From positions 1-64,000 of the forward strand of contig CAIJXV010000072.1 of NCBI GenBank assembly GCA_903824675.1: a stretch of 64,000 nt of DNA, given 5' to 3'. Positions 26,229 through 35,828 of this stretch are shown one piece after another. The notes under the pieces were generated by a model that worked only from the letters and a program-made list of their open reading frames with translations, did not search any database and was not told where the DNA came from. Each line of letters starts with the position of its first letter. Position 1 is the first letter of the stretch. Origin of the DNA: an uncultured bacterium (GTDB taxonomy: Bacteria > Verrucomicrobiota > Kiritimatiellia > CAIKKV01 > CAIJXV01). Position numbers and translations under genes: made by a program.

Positions 26229-26846
26229 CTATTTCACATAAAGACCATGTTCCGCAATATACATTTCCACGGCAGGATGGACGAGATACCGGATGCTCAA
26301 CCCTTCGGCGCATCGGCGGCGAATATCACCGGATGAAATCTCAACCTGATGTCCCACGCGCACATTTCCGAGCAACCGTTCCGGCCAGGGCGCCGGTAAA
26401 CGTAAAGCTTCGGACGTCGGGAGGGGCGTTCCCGGCCGGATCAGGGTGCCGATCTGCACCTCTTTCAGAATCGCCTCCGCCTGGCGCCAGGAATGAAGGT
26501 CCATGAGGGAATCCGATCCGAGAATCAGAAACCATTCCGCCGAGGGATCCTGTTGGCGTAAGGCCCGGACGGTATCGATGGTATAGGAGACGCCGCCCCG
26601 CTCGATTTCAATATCCGAGAATTCGAAATGTGGATCGCCTTCGAGACAGGCTTCCAACATCCGCAAACGGTGCGGATTCTCCGCCAGGTTGCCGGTGGTT
26701 TTATGGGGCGGAACGGCACAGGGAACAAAAAGGACCCGGTTCAATTCGAATTGGTCACAGGCGTCCTGAGCCACAATCAAATGTCCCAGATGCACCGGAT
26801 TAAAGGTCCCGCCGAAAATTCCGATACGCACGCTATCGATCTCCAT
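26229..26846 (-). CDS. nadD: Nicotinate-nucleotide adenylyltransferase
   Basis: A 205-residue enzyme that joins nicotinate mononucleotide to AMP in NAD synthesis. Motifs are GIFGGTFNPVHLGHL (residues 9-23, the GxFxPxHxGH signature), FVPCAVPPHK and SSGDIRRR near 172 (the ISSTxIR-type motif). ATG 26846 overlaps the end of rfbC by 14 bases, so translation is coupled. The frame runs further upstream only as rfbC shadow. Confidence 0.95.
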   Translation of the reverse strand: MEIDSVRIGIFGGTFNPVHLGHLIVAQDACDQFELNRVLFVPCAVPPHKTTGNLAENPHRLRMLEACLEGDPHFEFSDIEIERGGVSYTIDTVRALRQQDPSAEWFLILGSDSLMDLHSWRQAEAILKEVQIGTLIRPGTPLPTSEALRLPAPWPERLLGNVRVGHQVEISSGDIRRRCAEGLSIRYLVHPAVEMYIAEHGLYVK

Positions 26847-27399
26847 AAGCCGGCAATTGATCTGCCGCCACGTCGCACAGTCGCGGCTGACGGATATCCT
26901 TGCCGGAAACCAACGGATTCGAAACCGGCCAGGCGATGGCCAACTCCGGATCCGACCAAAGCAGGCCGTGATCGTCTGTCGGGTCGTAATAATCGGTACA
27001 TTTATACAGGACATCGGCCGTTTCACTCAAAACACAAAACCCGTGGGCGAATCCCCGGGGAATAAACAGCTGGGCATGATTTTCATCGGTCAATTCATCG
27101 CCCACCCATTTCCCGAACGTGGGGGACCCCCGGCGGATATCGACGGCGACATCCCAAATGGCCCCCCGGGTCACCATGACCAGCTTGGCCTGCGGGTGGT
27201 GCAGTTGGAAGTGCAGACCCCGCAGGGTGCCGCCAACCGATCGGGAGTGATTGTCCTGCACAAACGTTTCCGTCAGTCCGAGTTCAGCGTATTTGCGGCT
27301 GTGATGGGTCTCCAGAAAATATCCGCGTTGATCTCCATGATAAACCGGCCGGATAAGTCGAACCCCGTCCAATGACAAATTCGTGATGCTGAGTTCCAT
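26833..27399 (-). CDS. rfbC: dTDP-4-dehydrorhamnose 3,5-epimerase
   Basis: A 188-residue cupin-fold epimerase. Signatures are DQRGYFLETHHSRKY, TLRGLHFQ with the catalytic His, KLVMVTRGAIWDVAVDIRRG and LYKCTDYYDP with the catalytic Tyr. It makes the 4-keto-L-rhamnose intermediate of dTDP-L-rhamnose, a donor for envelope glycans. rfbA, rfbB and rfbD are not adjacent, so the pathway must be split. It leads a small - strand operon with nadD. Confidence 0.94.
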   Translation of the reverse strand: MELSITNLSLDGVRLIRPVYHGDQRGYFLETHHSRKYAELGLTETFVQDNHSRSVGGTLRGLHFQLHHPQAKLVMVTRGAIWDVAVDIRRGSPTFGKWVGDELTDENHAQLFIPRGFAHGFCVLSETADVLYKCTDYYDPTDDHGLLWSDPELAIAWPVSNPLVSGKDIRQPRLCDVAADQLPAYGDR

Positions 27400-27613
27400 A
27401 TTCAGGAATATCTTTCCAGTAGGATGATGTCCAAGAGCCGAAACCTACCATAAAGAGGGTTGAAATAGCCAGTTTTGTCTGATGGCAAGGATCGGGTCCG
27501 GAATTAAAGTTATTCATTCAAAGGTAAATCTGCTTAACTTTTATTGCGCGTCAACCCCGGGACGTGGTCGGTTGCCCGATCTTTCAGTGGGGAGGGAATA
27601 GACAGGAGCCAGG

Positions 27614-29053
27614 ATGAAACAGCCGTTGAACATTGCGGATACCAGGCAGTTGTTTGTCGACCGGGGTTTGATTGACCGTTTGGAGAATACGGTTTTGAAA
27701 TTGCACGAACCGGTCTCGGGCGGGGTGGCGATTCGAATCGACCGGCCGTGGGAAGGCGCGGCTAACCTGGGCATGAGCGTATTCCCTTACGGCGGCGGTT
27801 ACCGGATGTATTATCGCGGCTTGTCACTCAACCCGGGCGAGATGCGTGCGGTTCTTTGCGTGGCGGTCAGCGAGGACGGCATCTCCTGGACCAAGCCGAC
27901 GTTGGGACGGGTCGGGCAGGGCGGGCGGCGGGATACCAACATCATCGCCGATGAGGCGGGGCAGCCCCTGATGCTCTCTCCCTGGCTCGACAGCCGTCCC
28001 GGCGTTCCTGAATCTGAACGAATCAAAGGCGTGACCAGTGAGCCGGTCAAAAACGAGGGCGAGAACCAGGCGGTTTTTGCCGATCAGCGGGGCCCCCAGC
28101 GATTGATTTTTTGGACTTCGACGGATGGATTCACTTTTCGCAAACTCGATCCACAGCCGGAACTCGTCAGCCATCTCCGTAACTGCTTTGACGGGGACAA
28201 TGCCCTGTTTTGGAGCGAGTCCGAGCAGCAATATTTGCTCTATTATCGCTGGTATGACGGTTATCGCACGGTGGCCCGCACAACCTCGAAAGATCTGCTT
28301 CACTGGACGGATCCCCTGCCGATGACCTATGGCGATACGCCGCGCGAGCAGTTTTACCTGAACAATACCACCCCTTATTTCCGTGCCCCGCAACTCTATG
28401 TGGCCCTGGCCGCCCGATTCATGGAAGGCCGGCGGGTGGTGACCGATGAGCAGGTCAAGGCCATCGGGTTGAAAATGAGCCCCACCGGCGATTTCTTCGG
28501 CAACGACTGCTCTGATGCCGTTTTGTTAACCAGCCGCGCCGGTTCAACGCAGTACGATCGCGTGTTTATGGAGGCTTTCATCTTCCCCGGACCAGGAGCG
28601 TCGAACTGGATCTCGCGCACCAATTACCCTCTTTCCGGCCTCCTGCCTTGCGGTACGGACCGGATGATGTTTTTTGTAAATCGTCATTATGTTCAGGATT
28701 CCTGGCACATCGAACGACTGGTATTGCGCACCGACGGTTTCGCCTCGGTCACCGCGCCATGGGCCGGCGGTGAAATGATCACCCAACCCTTCATTTTCGC
28801 CGGGAACGCGTTGGAGATTAACTATCGCACGAGTGCGGCGGGCAGCGTCCGTATCGAATTCCAGGACACGGATGGCAAACCGATTGCCGGGTATACTTTC
28901 GATGATGCTCAAGACCTCATCGGTGATGAAATCGCGCGGATCGTGGTTTGGAAGCAGGGGGCCGATGTCAGCCGTCTGGCCGGCCAAACGGTGCGCCTTC
29001 GATTTGCGATGCGAGATGCCAATCTCTATAGTCTGAGTTTTAAAACATGCTGA
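27614..29053 (+). CDS. Glycosidase-like five-bladed propeller protein
   Basis: A 479-residue protein with AGGAG before the ATG and no signal peptide. The N-terminus (LFVDRGLIDRLENTVLKLHE), the YGGGYRMYYRG strand and the later EDGISWTKP, TDGFTFRKLD and KDLLHWTD repeats are typical of GH32/GH43/GH68-like propellers. A C-terminal beta-sandwich (about 385-479) follows. It is paralogous to the protein at 56435-57901, with shared RPWEG, LPxxGTDRMMFFVNxxY-like and VRLRF-DANLYSLSF-type segments. Hydrolysis of a plant or algal sugar is likely; the substrate is unknown. Confidence 0.75.
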   Translation: MKQPLNIADTRQLFVDRGLIDRLENTVLKLHEPVSGGVAIRIDRPWEGAANLGMSVFPYGGGYRMYYRGLSLNPGEMRAVLCVAVSEDGISWTKPTLGRVGQGGRRDTNIIADEAGQPLMLSPWLDSRPGVPESERIKGVTSEPVKNEGENQAVFADQRGPQRLIFWTSTDGFTFRKLDPQPELVSHLRNCFDGDNALFWSESEQQYLLYYRWYDGYRTVARTTSKDLLHWTDPLPMTYGDTPREQFYLNNTTPYFRAPQLYVALAARFMEGRRVVTDEQVKAIGLKMSPTGDFFGNDCSDAVLLTSRAGSTQYDRVFMEAFIFPGPGASNWISRTNYPLSGLLPCGTDRMMFFVNRHYVQDSWHIERLVLRTDGFASVTAPWAGGEMITQPFIFAGNALEINYRTSAAGSVRIEFQDTDGKPIAGYTFDDAQDLIGDEIARIVVWKQGADVSRLAGQTVRLRFAMRDANLYSLSFKTC

Positions 29054-29158
29054 ACATCTATCCCGATTCGGTTGGAATACGGGTGGTCATCGACCGGTCT
29101 GGTAACCGGATTAAAATGTCACCCCATTCGCGTATCCGGCCACGCCCTGGAATACCGA

Positions 29159-30001
29159 TTATTTTCGGGAGCCCTGCGTTGATTGCGATTGCCGCCGAAA
29201 TCGTTTGAGACCCTGCGACGGCGTCATATGAAAGGCCTTTTTAAAGGAAGTGCAGAAATGGGTGACATGGTGAAATCCCGTTTTAGTCGCGATTTGAGGC
29301 AGAGATGATTCGGATGACACCATCAGGTCCATGGCGCGGCCCATGCGTTGTCGATGGCGATAAGCCTGGGGCGAAATGTGATAGCGTTCCCGGAAAAGTT
29401 TGCGCATATGATCGCTCGAAAAGCCGCATTGCCGGCTCAGCACGGCCAGGCTACAGGTGAATTGGGTGTCCTCATCGATCAGCCGCCGCAGTTTCTGCGC
29501 CGGGGATAACCCTTCGGTCCAGGTGGGTTCCGAACGCTCGATGAACAGTCGCAGCAGTCCGATGATTCCGGCCTTGATCTTGAACAGGTTAAGGGGGATC
29601 GGAACGGCCCAGGCTTTCTGTAGCATTTCGAACTCATCTTGTAAAAAAGAGGTCTCGCTTGCCGACAACGTCAAGGCGCAAGGCACTTCGATCCAATAAT
29701 CCCCCTCCTTGAGTTCTACAAAGCCCGGACGCCCCTTGCGCACAATATCCGCATTGAACTCAATATACCCATTCTCACGATCTTTCGTCGTTTTGAAATG
29801 GATGACCATTCCCGGCGCTCCCAGGAAAAGAGCAGGCGTCTTGCCATCATCATTGAAATACAGCGTTCCGTCTGCGCCGAGAAGGCGACAATAGGCGTAC
29901 CCCTTGACCAGTAAAATGAGGCAGGGCCCCCCCACGACGGACTTGCCTTCTTCCGGCTCTTTACGGACATAGACGATGTGGACGGGATTGGGATCATTCA
30001 T
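29159..30001 (-). CDS. AraC-family transcriptional regulator
   Basis: A 280-residue protein. The N-terminal half (1-165) looks like a cupin-type ligand domain. The C-terminal half (about 180-275) has two helix-turn-helix units: SLAVLSRQCGFSSDHMRKLF and LPQIATKTGFHHVTHFCTSF followed by KKAFHMTPSQ, the AraC signature. It is divergent from the beta-helix gene and follows the propeller gene, so it probably controls this sugar cluster. Two direct repeats lie just before its own start and suggest autoregulation. Confidence 0.92.
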   Translation of the reverse strand: MNDPNPVHIVYVRKEPEEGKSVVGGPCLILLVKGYAYCRLLGADGTLYFNDDGKTPALFLGAPGMVIHFKTTKDRENGYIEFNADIVRKGRPGFVELKEGDYWIEVPCALTLSASETSFLQDEFEMLQKAWAVPIPLNLFKIKAGIIGLLRLFIERSEPTWTEGLSPAQKLRRLIDEDTQFTCSLAVLSRQCGFSSDHMRKLFRERYHISPQAYRHRQRMGRAMDLMVSSESSLPQIATKTGFHHVTHFCTSFKKAFHMTPSQGLKRFRRQSQSTQGSRK

Positions 30002-30005
30002 GAGA

Positions 30006-30036
30006 TCTCTGAATTGTGAAAGATTTCTCTGAATTG
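30006..30036. promoter_or_regulatory. AraC-type direct-repeat binding site candidate
   Basis: TCTCTGAATTG occurs at 30006-30016 and again at 30026-30036. The 20-base spacing is two helical turns, the geometry AraC-family dimers or double-HTH monomers use. It lies 4 bases upstream of the regulator's ATG and 120 bases before the divergent beta-helix gene. Confidence 0.6.
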
Positions 30037-30155
30037 CGTCATATACAGTTTATTTTTACTGTGGTAAAGTATTAATTGAATTATGAAATAAGTCCGAACA
30101 TTTAACGGAGTAGCTTATTCATTACAATTTGATCCACGAGTAGGAGGATGGCTTA

Positions 30156-33100
30156 ATGAAAAACCGGATGCGAAGCGCGTTCACCATGGGATTAGCCGTT
30201 ATATGGGGCGTTGCCGGATGGACGTCCTCCGCCTGGGCGGCGACGAAATACGTGACGCCGACCGGAGCCGCCCCCTATGACGGAGCCGACTGGTCCAGCG
30301 CCTACAGCACTATTCAGGACGCCGTCAATGCCTGCTTGGCCGAAGCCAGTACCATCTATATCCGGACCGGGCGATATGCCGTTTCAACCCCGATCAACGC
30401 CAACAGCGCGGTGAATCTGACGTTTCAGGGCGGTTGTACGGGAAGTGGAACAACCACAACGACTAATGACCCCACCGTGATCTATCGCTCCGCGGGCAAC
30501 ATCAAACTCCTCGCAGCGACCAATTCGTTGCTGAAATTCGACAGCCTGACCTTTACGAATGGGTTCGCGCGGGATGGGAGCATCACCCTCGGCTTCACCC
30601 TCCATCTCAATAACTGCAAGAGCACATTCACCAACTGTTCGATCCGCGACAATCAATCCAACGCCGCCAGCGATTCGGGTCAATACGGGACGGGCATTTA
30701 TGCCAGCAAAGGTTCGCTGGTTCTTCAGAATTGCCTGTTTCAAAACAATCTAGATATTGAGGGGTACAGCCAATATGGCGGTGCCGTGTCCGTCTCGGGG
30801 GGGGCTGTCACCAGTATCAATTGTCGATTTATTGGCAACACGGTGGTGGGAAATTCAGCCCAAGGAGGCGGTCTTTATCTGGCCGCTTGTACCAACTCTT
30901 GGATTGAAGGGTGTAGCTTCGTCTCCAACGGCGTATATCGACAAGGCGCTCAAGGAAGCGGCGGGGGAATATATGCCAATGCTTCCCCGAACTTGATCAT
31001 CACTAATTGCACCTTCACGTACGGGGTATCCGATCTGCGCGGCAGCGCGATCACGCTGACCGGCAATGGTCAGACCACGCGCATCGTGGACTGTTCCATC
31101 CGCAATAACTTCTATCTGCTCAACACCTCCTACGGATTCGGTGCCGAGGACATCTACATCAATACGACCAGCAAGGTGAACCTCGACCATACGGTTGTCG
31201 CAAATGGCGGTAAATATGGCATCTATATGGATGTGAATGGCTCGCTCGTCATGACCAACTGCCTCATCGCCGCCCAACCGAGTCATGGAATCTATGCCAC
31301 CACGGGAAGCGTTTCCCTGGTCAACTGCACCATTGCCGATTCCGGGGGGTGGGGGGTCACCAACGGCGGCTCGATCACAATTCTCGATTCAATTCTTTGG
31401 GCCAATGGTCTGGGTGGCGTTCTAACCAACCGCTTGACCATGAATAACTCCTGCGCACAGGAAGACCATTCGACGGCGGGCGCGAATAACATCAGTTCCG
31501 ATCCGCTCTTTTTCGGTGGCTATTATCTCTCCCTGAACGGCCTGCCCACCCAAACCGCCGACAGCCCCTGTCGCGATTTCGGCAGTGTCACCGCTGTCAC
31601 CCGTGGTTTGAACACTCGGACAACGCGAACCGACGGCACAGCAGATGCCGATGCATCCGGTGTGGATCTGGGATACCACTACCCCGTCGCATTTGTCGAA
31701 AATCTGACCAACCGCGTGCTTTATGTCGATGCCATTTACGGCAACGACGCCACCAACGGCTGGAGTTCGGGAAGCAGCGCATTGAAAACCATCACCGCCG
31801 CGCTTGGCCGGGCCATCGATGGGACCACGATCTACATTTCGACCGGCATTTATAACACGGCCCTTGGCGAGGTCTTCCCCCTCACGATTCAGGACAACAA
31901 CATCAGCTTGATCGGAACGAATCGCACCACAACGGTTATTGACGTCGGCGGCTCGGCGGTCGCCAAGCGCGGCCTGTTGTCATTCAGTCGGGGACGGTTA
32001 TGGCTCGAGGGCCTGTCCATCACCAATGGCTATTCCTCCGGTTATGCCCGATTGGCGGATGGCGGAGGCCTCTACGTGCTCTCCTGCCAGACGATGATCA
32101 CTAACTGCATTGTTTTTGGTAACCGGATATACACTACTTCCGATGTAAACACTTGGGGGCAAGGTGTCTATATCACCCAGGGTGCGCTGACGCTGGTTGA
32201 CAGCATTGTGGACCGCAATTTCAATGCCATCAATCATGCCCGCTCCGGCGGGGGGCTGTATGCCAACGGTACCCAAGTCATTCTGAAAAACACCCTGTTC
32301 CGGAACAATTCGCTCGAAGGCAACAACGCCTGCGCTGGCGGAGCGGTTTATTTGAATGGTGGAAGCGCCTGGATTGAAGGGTGCACGTTCGCGACCAACG
32401 GCATGACCGTCAATAATGGAGGGCACCTGGGTGGAGCGATCTACGCGACCGGAACCACCCCGCTGACGCTGACCAACTGCACCTTTGTCGGCCAGAGTGT
32501 CAAGACCGGGACTGGCAGTGCGCTGGCGTTGGCCGGTGCCGGGCTCCGCGCGAACATCCTGAACTGTCGGATTCAGAATAATGCACCGAGTGGAAACCTG
32601 GGAACCGATGTGGACCTGAATGGGGTAACCTATGCTCTTTTCAAGGATACGGTGATCGCCTCCGGCGCCGCGCGCGGCATCCAACAAACCGGAGCCGCCA
32701 GTGTGCTCGCACTCACCAACTGCCTGGTTAACAATCAGCCCGGGCACGGTATTTATGTGGTATCGGGCATAACCTATGTTCAAAATGTGACCTCGGCCGG
32801 GCATGCCGGCTGGGGGCTGACCAATTCCAGCGGCAATGTCACCATTCGGGATTCGATTTTCTGGAATAACTCCGTCGGCGGAATCCGGAACACCAGTCTC
32901 ACCTTCACGGTCACTTATTCGGACTCCCAGGAAGTTCAGACCGGCGCCAGCAATCAAGTGGCGGATCCGCTGTTCACCTCCGGCTTCTATCTCGGCGATG
33001 GCAGCCCCTGCCTTGATACGGGAAGCGCCCCAGCCTCGGTTTACGGTCTAGACACGCGCAGCACCCGCGCCGCTGGAACACTTGATTCCGGAGTTGTCGA

Positions 33101-34544
33101 TCTCGGTTACCACTATGAGGCGAACGGCGGGGGTGGGGGCGATAACCTGTCGAATGCGGTGTTGTATGTCAGCGTCAATACCGGCAATGACACCAATAAT
33201 GGATGGAGTTGGACTTCGCCGCTCAAGACGATGACCGCCGCCGTGGGTAAGGCCATTGATGCCAGCATCATTAATATCGCTTCAGGCACCTACAACACGA
33301 ATAGCGGCGAAGCCTTCCCGCTCGTTCTTGCGGATAACAACCTCACTTTCCGGGGAACCAATCGTACGGACACCATCATCGACGGCTCGGGCAGTAATCG
33401 AATATTCGAGGCGACCTCCAAGGGGATTCTCCGTTTTGAACAGCTGACGGTGACCAACGGGTATGCCTATAACAAGGTCGGCGCCGGTTTTTATTTAAGC
33501 GGCTGTCAGACCACGATCACCAATTGTACAATCGTCCGTAATCGCCTCAACGCCGGTGCGGAATACACGGGCGACAAGGGCGGTGGAATATACGCTTTCA
33601 ACGGCACCCTTTCGTTGGTCGACAGCGATGTCGCCGGCCAATACAACACCGATTCCTATTACAAGTTCGGCGGTGGCCTGTATGCCGAAAATGTCGTACT
33701 GACAGTGCGCAACGTCTCTTTCCGGCGCAACTCTCTGGGTAGTGCCAATCCGTCGTTCGGTGGAGGAGTTTATGTCAGCGGCTCCAGCGCCATCTTCACC
33801 AATTGCCTGTTCGCGACCAATTCGACCGACTATGGCGGCGGTCTTTGTGCCAGCGGGGTATCGCCGCTAATCCTGTCCAACTGCACCTTTAACGGAAATG
33901 TTGCAACTCGAGGATACAGCGGAGGAGCCCTGTATTTGTCGGGTGGCGCGGCCACCGTCAGCAAATGCGACATCCGCCAGAACACGAATTCTTTGGGTGC
34001 GGCGACCATTCAAGTCGATTCGGGTAGTGCCGCATTTAATTACACCACCTTGTCATCCAATTCAGGACCCGGCTTCCTGAAAACCGGCTCCGGCGCGCTG
34101 AACCTCACCAACTGCCTGGTGTTCGCGCAATCCAACGATGCGGTGCGGGTCACTGCCGGCACCGTGGCCATTGGAAACTGCACGTTTGCCAATAATCTGG
34201 GGTGGGGCATCACAAATAACGTTGGCAGCGTTTCCGTGCTCAATTCCATCGCCTGGGGCAATGCCAACGGCGGAATCACCAACTGCACCTCCGTAACCTA
34301 CTGCGATTCGCAAAACCCCGTCTCCGGAACCGGCAACTTTAGCGAAAATCCCCGGTTTGAAAATGACCCGGCGGGGAATTTCCGGCTGGTCGGCGGGAGC
34401 CCCTGCATTAACGCAGCCCTCCTCGAGGCGTGGATGGCAACCGCCCTGGACCTGGACGACCGACCGCGACGGATCGGCGGTGGCGCGGATATGGGCTGCT
34501 ACGAAAGCCTGGCTGTCCCGGGCACGATTTTCATTTTGAAATAA
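30156..34544 (+). CDS. Secreted three-module parallel beta-helix protein
   Basis: A 1462-residue protein with AGGAGG upstream and a signal peptide ending WTSSAWA. It consists of three modules of about 480 residues beginning near 30, 520 and 1002. Each starts with a DUF1565-like block (YVDAIYGNDATNGWS; YVSVNTGNDTNNGWS) followed by LKTxTAAxGKAID, then dozens of right-handed beta-helix rungs rich in TNC and NxxF, and ends in PLF...G(Y/F)YL...SPC.D.GS. Such proteins bind or cleave polysaccharides at the surface; polysaccharide-lyase activity is possible but no catalytic site was found. The gene is internally repetitive. Confidence 0.85.
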   Translation: MKNRMRSAFTMGLAVIWGVAGWTSSAWAATKYVTPTGAAPYDGADWSSAYSTIQDAVNACLAEASTIYIRTGRYAVSTPINANSAVNLTFQGGCTGSGTTTTTNDPTVIYRSAGNIKLLAATNSLLKFDSLTFTNGFARDGSITLGFTLHLNNCKSTFTNCSIRDNQSNAASDSGQYGTGIYASKGSLVLQNCLFQNNLDIEGYSQYGGAVSVSGGAVTSINCRFIGNTVVGNSAQGGGLYLAACTNSWIEGCSFVSNGVYRQGAQGSGGGIYANASPNLIITNCTFTYGVSDLRGSAITLTGNGQTTRIVDCSIRNNFYLLNTSYGFGAEDIYINTTSKVNLDHTVVANGGKYGIYMDVNGSLVMTNCLIAAQPSHGIYATTGSVSLVNCTIADSGGWGVTNGGSITILDSILWANGLGGVLTNRLTMNNSCAQEDHSTAGANNISSDPLFFGGYYLSLNGLPTQTADSPCRDFGSVTAVTRGLNTRTTRTDGTADADASGVDLGYHYPVAFVENLTNRVLYVDAIYGNDATNGWSSGSSALKTITAALGRAIDGTTIYISTGIYNTALGEVFPLTIQDNNISLIGTNRTTTVIDVGGSAVAKRGLLSFSRGRLWLEGLSITNGYSSGYARLADGGGLYVLSCQTMITNCIVFGNRIYTTSDVNTWGQGVYITQGALTLVDSIVDRNFNAINHARSGGGLYANGTQVILKNTLFRNNSLEGNNACAGGAVYLNGGSAWIEGCTFATNGMTVNNGGHLGGAIYATGTTPLTLTNCTFVGQSVKTGTGSALALAGAGLRANILNCRIQNNAPSGNLGTDVDLNGVTYALFKDTVIASGAARGIQQTGAASVLALTNCLVNNQPGHGIYVVSGITYVQNVTSAGHAGWGLTNSSGNVTIRDSIFWNNSVGGIRNTSLTFTVTYSDSQEVQTGASNQVADPLFTSGFYLGDGSPCLDTGSAPASVYGLDTRSTRAAGTLDSGVVDLGYHYEANGGGGGDNLSNAVLYVSVNTGNDTNNGWSWTSPLKTMTAAVGKAIDASIINIASGTYNTNSGEAFPLVLADNNLTFRGTNRTDTIIDGSGSNRIFEATSKGILRFEQLTVTNGYAYNKVGAGFYLSGCQTTITNCTIVRNRLNAGAEYTGDKGGGIYAFNGTLSLVDSDVAGQYNTDSYYKFGGGLYAENVVLTVRNVSFRRNSLGSANPSFGGGVYVSGSSAIFTNCLFATNSTDYGGGLCASGVSPLILSNCTFNGNVATRGYSGGALYLSGGAATVSKCDIRQNTNSLGAATIQVDSGSAAFNYTTLSSNSGPGFLKTGSGALNLTNCLVFAQSNDAVRVTAGTVAIGNCTFANNLGWGITNNVGSVSVLNSIAWGNANGGITNCTSVTYCDSQNPVSGTGNFSENPRFENDPAGNFRLVGGSPCINAALLEAWMATALDLDDRPRRIGGGADMGCYESLAVPGTIFILK

Positions 34545-34657
34545 AAGGCTTCTCTCCCAGGCGGGATCCGGCTTGACTGTCCCGTCGGATGGTGGCTTGT
34601 GCTTTGGGGCACGACTGGATAATTTGTCCCGACCTGATCAACCGGGAAAGGGCAGCC

Positions 34658-35413
34658 GTGCAGATTCAAGCTGAAAAAACCGCGATGGGAATCGCTTACG
34701 ACCATCTCCCCTTTCACGCCGGCGCTCCTGCGCCGACGCTTCTGCTCTTGGCTTCAACCGGATTTCATACGCTTTCGGTCGAGCCCTATTGCCGGATAGG
34801 CCGGCTTCTGTATGCGCAGGGCTGGAACGTCGTCTCGCTGGATTTGCCCTGCCATGGAGCAGACCGACGCGAGGGTGAACCGGAAGAGCTCGCCGGTTGG
34901 GCGACGCGCATCCGGCAGGGCGAGGATATCGTCGACGTTTTTCAACACCGGGTGAACGCCGTCGTGAAGCACCTCGTCGACACCGGGACGGCAGATCCCT
35001 CCCGCTTGGCGGTGGCCGGCACCTCGCGCGGTGGATTCCTGGCTTTCCATGCGGCGATTGCCAATCCCACCTTCTGTGCCGTGGTCGCGTTTAGTCCCGT
35101 GACGGATCTGATCGCCCTGTCGGAATTTGCCGGGCAAGCTGCCAATCCTTTGGTACAACGCCTGGCATTAATCAATGGCGTAGGCCCGTTGGCTGATCGC
35201 GCGATTTGGATTATGATTGGACATGCGGACGAACGCGTGGATACCCGTAAGGCCGTTGCTTTTGCCGTGGCGCTGACCGCGACCCGACAGAAGCTTAATC
35301 CAGGGTGCGAGATCACCTTGCGCCTGATGACCACACCCGGGCATCAGAGTCTTCCCGAATGGCACGATGAGGCGGCGGCCTGGGTCTTGCACGCCGGGGT
35401 CTCGACGGTTTGA
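34658..35413 (+). CDS. Alpha/beta hydrolase, single-domain paralogue
   Basis: A 251-residue hydrolase. GTG 34658 is preferred because AAAGGG precedes it; ATG 34589 would add 23 residues. The nucleophile elbow is GTSRGG (Ser123); the acid and base are probably Asp191 (GHADERV) and His229 (PGHQSLPEWHDEAA). It aligns closely over its whole length with the first half of the hydrolase fusion at 60916-62448 (shared EPYCR-GRLLYAQGWNVVSLD). It may be a carbohydrate esterase or dienelactone-hydrolase-like enzyme. It follows the beta-helix gene by 113 bases. Confidence 0.8.
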   Translation: MQIQAEKTAMGIAYDHLPFHAGAPAPTLLLLASTGFHTLSVEPYCRIGRLLYAQGWNVVSLDLPCHGADRREGEPEELAGWATRIRQGEDIVDVFQHRVNAVVKHLVDTGTADPSRLAVAGTSRGGFLAFHAAIANPTFCAVVAFSPVTDLIALSEFAGQAANPLVQRLALINGVGPLADRAIWIMIGHADERVDTRKAVAFAVALTATRQKLNPGCEITLRLMTTPGHQSLPEWHDEAAAWVLHAGVSTV

Positions 35414-35418
35414 ATTTT

Positions 35419-35460
35419 ACCCGAACCCGGAAACCTCCTGGAATCTCCGTGAGATCGGGT
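35419..35460. terminator. Weak hairpin between convergent genes
   Basis: ACCCGA (35419-35424) pairs with TCGGGT (35455-35460) across a 30-base loop. It lies between the convergent ends of the hydrolase and the small membrane protein gene. The arms are short, so the call is weak. Confidence 0.25.
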
Positions 35461-35804
35461 CATTCGTCGCGGGGCAAGGGAGGGGGTTTCACCCGTAGCC
35501 AGACATCGGCGAGACTCATGGCATAAACCAGCGTCAGACCGATAATCCAGACCAGTAATCGTCCGTAATGGACTTCCGGCAGGGGGGCGTTTACATCGCG
35601 GATCGCTTCGGAGGCCTCGCGGAGGAATAATCGAATTTGGACCCAGAATTCGTAAAAGAAGAGGGCCACGAATCCGGTCGCCAAAACGGCTAATAAAATG
35701 CCAGTGACAAAACGGCGCAGGAGGAAATGCCCGATCCCGGGGTAGACTAAGGCATAATAAAAGGCGTCCTTGGATTGCCGGCGTTTTTTTTTGTCGTTTT
35801 TCAC
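35460..35804 (-). CDS. Small two-helix membrane protein
   Basis: A 114-residue protein starting at GTG 35804. A basic N-terminus (KNDKKKRRQSKD) precedes YYALVYPGIGHFLLRRFVTG, a YPGxGHF-type motif seen in small uncharacterised membrane proteins, and then two membrane helices (about 33-55 and 84-104). Function is unknown. It starts 25 bases downstream of the URO-D-like gene on the same strand and may be in its operon. Confidence 0.6.
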   Translation of the reverse strand: MKNDKKKRRQSKDAFYYALVYPGIGHFLLRRFVTGILLAVLATGFVALFFYEFWVQIRLFLREASEAIRDVNAPLPEVHYGRLLVWIIGLTLVYAMSLADVWLRVKPPPLPRDE

Positions 35805-35828
35805 TCGATGGATTTCTGGAATTTTGGG

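Noticed and set aside
31998-32957. A 319-codon frame on the - strand inside the beta-helix gene
   Set aside because: It mirrors the repetitive + strand gene, has skewed composition, and no start signal.
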